Below are positions 60,108 to 64,000 of a DNA stretch of 64,000 nt, piece by piece (position 1 is the stretch's first letter; every line of letters begins with the position of its first letter). The notes beneath the pieces are model-generated. The model was given only the letters and a program-made list of their open reading frames with translations. It was not told the origin of the DNA and did no database searches. The position numbers were made by a program, and so were the translations under genes. This DNA comes from JAUIIK01 sp963745675. GTDB taxonomy: Bacteria > Chloroflexota > Chloroflexia > Thermomicrobiales > CFX8. Location of the stretch: assembly GCA_963745675.1 (NCBI GenBank), contig CAVUYM010000009.1, positions 678,220 through 742,219 on the forward strand, given 5' to 3'.

Positions 60108-60527
60108 GTGACATACGGCCCGATAGAACTACTCGTCCTGAAATTCCCGGGAAACCAATTCCGTGGAGAGATTGTCCCAGCTATGGAGGAGCTCGTTGAA
60201 AACGGCACGGTCCGGATCATCGACCTGCTCTTCGTCCAGAAAGATTCCAACGGCGACTTGACGATTATCGAGATGACTGAACTCGATGAAGACGATCGTC
60301 AGGCCTACGATCCCCTGGTTGACGATGTTAGCGGCCTGATCTCGGAAGAGGACGCGTTCATCTTCGCCGCTAGCCTGGAACCGAATTCTTCCGCTGGATT
60401 GCTGCTATTCGAAAATGTTTGGGCAGCTCGGTTCGCAGAGGCGGTGCAGAACGCGAACGGTGAGGTGCTCATTAACGAGCGAATTCCAAGGAATGTAATA
60501 GAAGAGCTGGAAGCAGCTCACGCATAG
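60108..60527 (+). CDS. DUF6325 family protein
   Basis: A 139-residue acidic protein starting at GTG 60108 after AAAGGAAG. It matches the DUF6325 pattern: YGPIELLVLKFPGNQFRGE at the N-terminus, VRIIDLLFVQKDSNGDL, EEDAFIFAASLEPNSSAGL and LLFENVWAARFAEAV. The fold is probably related to the soluble part of DUF1269 proteins. In Actinobacteria it often sits next to a SHOCT protein, as here. Function unknown. Confidence 0.75.
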   Translation: MTYGPIELLVLKFPGNQFRGEIVPAMEELVENGTVRIIDLLFVQKDSNGDLTIIEMTELDEDDRQAYDPLVDDVSGLISEEDAFIFAASLEPNSSAGLLLFENVWAARFAEAVQNANGEVLINERIPRNVIEELEAAHA

Positions 60528-60575
60528 CACTATCGATCGCCAACCAAGAAGGTCACAGGAAATGGAGCAATACCA

Positions 60576-60947
60576 ATGATGCGTCGACGAGGACGGAGAC
60601 GTGGACCCGGAATCGCTGGAACGATGGCAAGAACGGCGGTTATCGCTGGAACGGCGACCGTCGTCTCCCGAGGTGTTAGCGGCGCGATGCAGGGCCGTGC
60701 CCAGGCGGAACAACAACAAGCGGCTGCCCAGCAGGCGGCGTTCGAATCTCAGGCTCAGGTGCAAGACCTTCAGAATCAGATGGCGTCCATGCAGGCACAG
60801 CAGGCGCAGGCTTCGATCACAACTCCGTCGGCACCCGCTGCCAACGATTTGATGTCTCAGTTACAACAGCTGACACAGTTGAAGGAAGCCGGGGCGCTGA
60901 CCGATGAGGAATTCGCCGCGGCGAAGGCCAAGCTGCTCGGCGTCTAA
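60576..60947 (+). CDS. SHOCT-domain protein
   Basis: A 123-residue protein. A basic start (MMRRRGRRRG), a Gly/Ala-rich hydrophobic helix (TAVIAGTATVVSRGVSGAM), a Gln/Ala-rich coiled coil, and a C-terminal SHOCT motif (LTQLKEAGALTDEEFAAAK). SHOCT domains are short oligomerisation modules. GGAG lies eight bases before the start. It follows the DUF6325 gene by 48 bases and precedes the DUF4203 gene; the three are likely one operon. Confidence 0.75.
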   Translation: MMRRRGRRRGPGIAGTMARTAVIAGTATVVSRGVSGAMQGRAQAEQQQAAAQQAAFESQAQVQDLQNQMASMQAQQAQASITTPSAPAANDLMSQLQQLTQLKEAGALTDEEFAAAKAKLLGV

Positions 60948-61004
60948 CAGCTAACGGCAGCACTCACGATCGAAGCTCGATTCTCACAACGGAAGCAGGA
61001 AATT

Positions 61005-61658
61005 ATGGATATCTTCGTCGGCGTTGTCATGCTCATCGTTGGTCTCTTCGTCGCATTCGCCGGTTTGCGCCTGTGGTTCGTCCTGCTTCCAGTGCTGGGA
61101 TTCTTCGCGGGTCTCAGTGCGGGCGTCGGACTGATGTACTGGGTATTCGACGAAGGGCTGTTCGCAACCGCAACCGGTCTGATCATTGGTTTCTTCATCG
61201 GGCTGGTGTTCGCCCTTTTGTCGTACATATTCTGGTACTTCGGCGCGTTGCTGGGAGCGGGCTTCGTTGGTGCTGTGGCTGGCGCCGGGCTAATGCGAGC
61301 GCTAAGCATCGATAGCGGCTTCATCATCTTTCTTGCGGCCATGCTCCTCGGGCTAGCTTTCATCATTGCTGCGATTATTCTTTGGTTACCCGTCTATATG
61401 GTGGCTCTCAACACGGCTCTAGCGGGCGCAACCTGGGCTATTGCGGGCGTGATGCTTGTCCTGAATGTTGTCGACCGGGTCGATCTCGGTTACGGCACCG
61501 TCACGGCAGCGATCAATGAGAGCTGGTTCTGGGTATTCGCCTGGGTAGCGTTAGCGGCCCTCGGAATGGTTGCACAGTTCAGCGCGGTCCGTACGATCCG
61601 ACTCCCGGAAGAAAAATGGACCCGCATCGAACTAATCGGCGGTCAGCCCGCCTACTAG
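61005..61658 (+). CDS. DUF4203 (TM7S3/TM198-like) membrane protein
   Basis: A 217-residue protein with seven hydrophobic helices: VGVVMLIVGLFVAFAGLRL, VLLPVLGFFAGLSAGVGL, and so on, with repeated small-residue (Gly, Ala) packing motifs. The first two helices match the DUF4203 pattern found in eukaryotic TM7SF3/TMEM198 and in many bacteria. Function unknown. AGGAAATT precedes ATG 61005. It ends 65 bases before the IS110 transposase gene. Confidence 0.75.
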   Translation: MDIFVGVVMLIVGLFVAFAGLRLWFVLLPVLGFFAGLSAGVGLMYWVFDEGLFATATGLIIGFFIGLVFALLSYIFWYFGALLGAGFVGAVAGAGLMRALSIDSGFIIFLAAMLLGLAFIIAAIILWLPVYMVALNTALAGATWAIAGVMLVLNVVDRVDLGYGTVTAAINESWFWVFAWVALAALGMVAQFSAVRTIRLPEEKWTRIELIGGQPAY

Positions 61659-61659
61659 A

Positions 61660-62990
61660 GCCTGTTTATGAATAGATGAAGGCGCAAGGTTGACGCTCCT
61701 ATGTCAATGGAGTGATGCAAGTTTAGGCGATAGAGACCTCCTGTGGTGGGTTGAGATAGGGGAGACAACACCGCCACTGACGGTAGATACGGCGTACGAT
61801 GTAGCGTTTGAGCGCGCGCACCGCGTCACGTTGCGTCTTGCCCTGTCGGATGCGTTTTGCGACGTAGATTTTCGCGTCCGGACTGTACTGGAGTTGGCTC
61901 AAGGCGATTCGGTGAATGATGGCATTGAGCTGCCGGTGGCCGTTGCGGTTCAGGCGGTGGCGGACGCGCTCCAGCGGAACTGACTTCCAGCGGCGCCACC
62001 CCGGCGTAGGCGGCCAGGCGCCGCTCACTCGCAAAGCGATGCCCCGGTCCGAGATAGCCCGCCAGCATCGCAGCCGTCAACACGCCGACGCCAACGATCT
62101 CGGTCAATGGTGCGATCAGGGCCGGCGCCGTCTCTGTGAGCTGCTGTTCGAGAAGGACGATCTCCTCGAGGAGCCGGGCGAGTTGTCGTGTCCGGCGGCG
62201 GATGCGCTCAGCACGAACCTGCGCCAGAGCCGCTGTGCTGGTGGTCTGATACTGCAACCATGGTTCAAGCTCAGCAAGAGCGTCGCAAGCGAGCTTTCGG
62301 CGCGCCGGGTTGAGCCTGCTGAATGAGGGTATGCAACTGGTTGCGCAGGCGCGTTGTTGCCGCCTGCAGATCGTCGCGTTCACGCATCAAGAAGGCCAGC
62401 ACGGCACTGTCATCCTCCGCTTGGATCTGGGGCAAGTCTGCAACCTGCTCGCGAACGACCGCCGCAATCGCGGCTGCATCCTGCTGATCGCTTTTGTTGA
62501 GACTGCCACGGCGCCGACGGCCAAGCACGGTGAGTCGTGTATTGACTTCGACGACGCGTTCTCCCTGGGTGACGAGGAACTGGGCCAGACCACGGCCATA
62601 GTGACCACTGCCTTCGATACCCCAGCAGCGGACATCGCTGTGCGCGCTGGCCCAGGTGAGCAGATCCTGCCAGGCCGCCGGGGTGGTCTGCCCCTGCCAG
62701 TTGGCCACCAACTGACCGTGCTCGGTCAGGATGGTCGCGGTGTGCTGCCACTTGTGACAATCGACGCCGATCCAGTGCATGCCGTAGACTCCCTGTCAGG
62801 ACTTGACCGAGATCTCAGACTGGCTCGCCAGGATTCTTTTGGGACAGATCCACCAGGGATCAACAGGCTTCCTATAAGGGCAGAGCTAAGCGAGACGCAC
62901 GGTCGCTCGAAGTACATGGAGCGAGGTACGACAGGTCACGCTCTGGGCAGCGAGTGCGCCAGTCATTTCGTGGGTCAGTGCCCCGCCCCA
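61660..62990 (-). mobile_element. IS110-family insertion sequence (ends approximate)
   Basis: Defined by the broken transposase at 61723-62780 and flanking noncoding sequence. IS110 elements lack clear terminal inverted repeats, so the boundaries are estimates. The 5' noncoding end before the transposase start (62781 to about 62990) is where IS110 elements encode their bridge RNA; it is of suitable length here. The right-hand flank is an array of REP-like palindromes, a known target type for some IS110 elements. Confidence 0.6.
61723..62780 (-). pseudogene. IS110/IS1111-type transposase with two frameshifts
   Basis: Three overlapping frames give one transposase of about 351 residues when two single bases are removed (near 62300 and near 61980). 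The first carries the DEDD catalytic part: WIGVDCHKWQHTA, WGIEGSGHYGRGLAQFL, and NKSDQQDAAAIAAVVRE. The second has the coiled coil and the transposase_20 domain (EIVGVGVLTAAMLAGYLG, RRLAAYAGVAP). The third has NRNGHRQLNAIIHRIALSQ and the end at 61723. DEDD recombinases of this family use an RNA guide. Probably inactive as sequenced. Confidence 0.8.
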
Positions 62991-63010
62991 TTCCCCCTAT
63001 TATGTCAAAG

Positions 63011-63450
63011 AGTCATTTCGAGCGAGCGAGAAATCTCTGTCGACCACCATAGTGGCGTCAGACTGAGATCTCTCACTTCGTTCGAGATGGCAACTCCTAA
63101 ATCCCGGTCAAGAAGTAGGCTGTAGACCACGTCTTGAAAAGCTCGGAGGAAATGTCATCTCGACCCCATTCGGTTTCGCTCAGGGCAGGCTCCGGGAGAG
63201 ATCTCACTGCGACGTTGCACTGGCGCTCGGCCGAGATTTCTCGCACCCGTTGATGCGGGTACCCGCTCGAAATGACTGCCTTTGGGCTTCGACGATTCCG
63301 GATTACGCTCTAGACCTCGGAGCGAAATTTCGATTAGCGTAGATATTTCCACCGGTTACTCGCGTTCGTGGGTATGGGAAATCTCAGTCGACCATGCGAA
63401 TGGATCGACACTGAGATCTTCGACAATCGCGAGTGGGTACCTGGGACTAG
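63011..63450. repeat. Array of three REP-like palindromes
   Basis: Three imperfect hairpins share a GAGAAATCTC / GAGATCTC core and TCATTTCGAGCG-type ends. The first (63011-63093) folds around CCAC-CATA-GTGG; the second (63151-63281) opens with GTCATCTCGA and closes with TCGAAATGAC; the third (63378-63424) pairs GAAATCTCAG..TCGA with TCGA..CTGAGATCTTC. No gene is supported between the IS element and 63659. Confidence 0.65.
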
Positions 63451-63659
63451 ATCGCAGCGCCCACGCGTACGCACTATCTTCAGGTGGGCATGGGAGCAAT
63501 TGATCCCTATCGAGTCATGGCGTAACCGCCCGAAGGTTCATCTAGTCAGCGATAGCGCGTCTCTCCACAACGACGGGTGGTCCAGCGTTTGCGCCGTTGT
63601 CCAAACGAAAGTCGAATGAATATGTGACTCCCGTTCAGCAGTAACCGGGATCCGAATGC

Positions 63660-64000
63660 TTAGGTGCGATCAGTGTCACAGGCCGCCACGGCGTCACCGA
63701 CAGTAAGAGAGATACTGCTTGCCCCCCGACAACTTCGATCAGCTCCGACCGCTTTATTTCGGTGATCACCGTCTGACGAACCTGAACGAGCATGACCCGC
63801 ACCCCGTCTTCCTTGAGTCCCGGAAGAAGGTGATGAGTCCCTCCTGCGCGGAATAGTCGATGTCCGTCACTGCTTCTGCATCGAGAATCAGATTGCGGAC
63901 GGGATCACCGGCTCGCGCTCGCTCGTCCATTTGTTGACGGAGCTTGTTCTCGACAGCCTCGTGGTTGGCATAGAAGAGCAAGCCATCAATACGTGCGATC
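63660..64000 (-). CDS. SulP-type anion transporter, C-terminal STAS domain (partial, frameshifted)
   Basis: The gene enters from the right edge. The visible part is a STAS domain: IARIDGLLFYANHEAVENKL (STAS start), NLILDAEAVTDIDYSAQEGL with the conserved D-S/Y-A motif, LKEDGVRVMLVQVRQTV and a tail ending AVAACDTDRT at a TAA at 63662-63660. It needs a -1 correction near 63817 (FFPGLKEDG expected) and probably another near 63710. STAS domains regulate SulP sulfate/bicarbonate permeases; a free-standing STAS protein is possible until the upstream part is seen. Confidence 0.65.

Noticed and set aside
1..64000. CRISPR array, rRNA operon, prophage or riboswitch
   Set aside because: No regularly spaced direct repeats, no rRNA sequence, no phage structural genes and no known riboswitch core were seen.

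Overview
The window reads as part of the chromosome of a Gram-positive-like, moderately GC-rich bacterium, most plausibly a member of the Chloroflexota near the Thermomicrobia. This is inference from gene content: tandem bactofilins, an XPB-type helicase, several GT9 glycosyltransferases without other LPS genes, a MalT-type LuxR regulator, DUF1269 paralogues and REP-like palindromes of the GTCATCTTGAGCG type. No rRNA or other direct taxonomic marker is present.

Region 1 (1-15.2 kb) is core. The end of a tadC gene, a DUF192 gene and comF run forward. The conserved rpsB-tsf-pyrH-frr-uppS-cdsA-dxr operon (translation, UMP kinase, isoprenoid and phospholipid synthesis) runs in reverse behind a strong promoter and a structured leader. 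An SH3 membrane protein, two bactofilins, tRNA-Arg(CCG), a metallo-beta-lactamase-fold gene, an FAD oxidoreductase, secD-secF and nadD follow.

Region 2 (15.2-38 kb) is mostly reverse strand. It holds gyrA, a divergent XPB helicase, inositol-phosphate synthase, and a long co-directional run: purA-fabZ, four glycosyltransferases (three GT9, one GT4), a winged-helix/zinc-ribbon membrane protein, a DUF4178 protein, PspA and an SPFH/zinc-ribbon protein. The last four resemble the PspA-SPFH envelope-stress modules known from Bacillus. DnaJ, DUF4126, DUF4013, a GT-C-like membrane protein, VanZ, a decayed glycosyltransferase and lexA complete it.

Region 3 (38-47.3 kb) is DNA repair and competence: cvpA, mutS2, DUF2007, mfd, comEA, a short comEC, and tRNA-Glu(UUC). 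An SOS box lies in the lexA promoter.

Region 4 (47.3-64 kb) looks accessory. It has long gene-poor gaps with palindromic repeats, three DUF1269-type glycine-zipper proteins, SHOCT proteins, a DUF6325 protein, a MalT-like regulator, a Vps62-like/membrane fusion, a sulfatase paired with its formylglycine-generating enzyme, a broken IS110 element beside a REP-like array, and the end of a SulP transporter.

A cross-cutting observation is that at least ten genes, including essential ones (frr, gyrA), are interrupted by single-base indels, mostly +1 and often in short homopolymers, with the protein continuing perfectly in the next frame. I annotate these as full-length genes with frameshifts. Sequencing or assembly error is the most economical explanation, although one glycosyltransferase (36.2-37.3 kb) carries so many shifts that it may be a true pseudogene.
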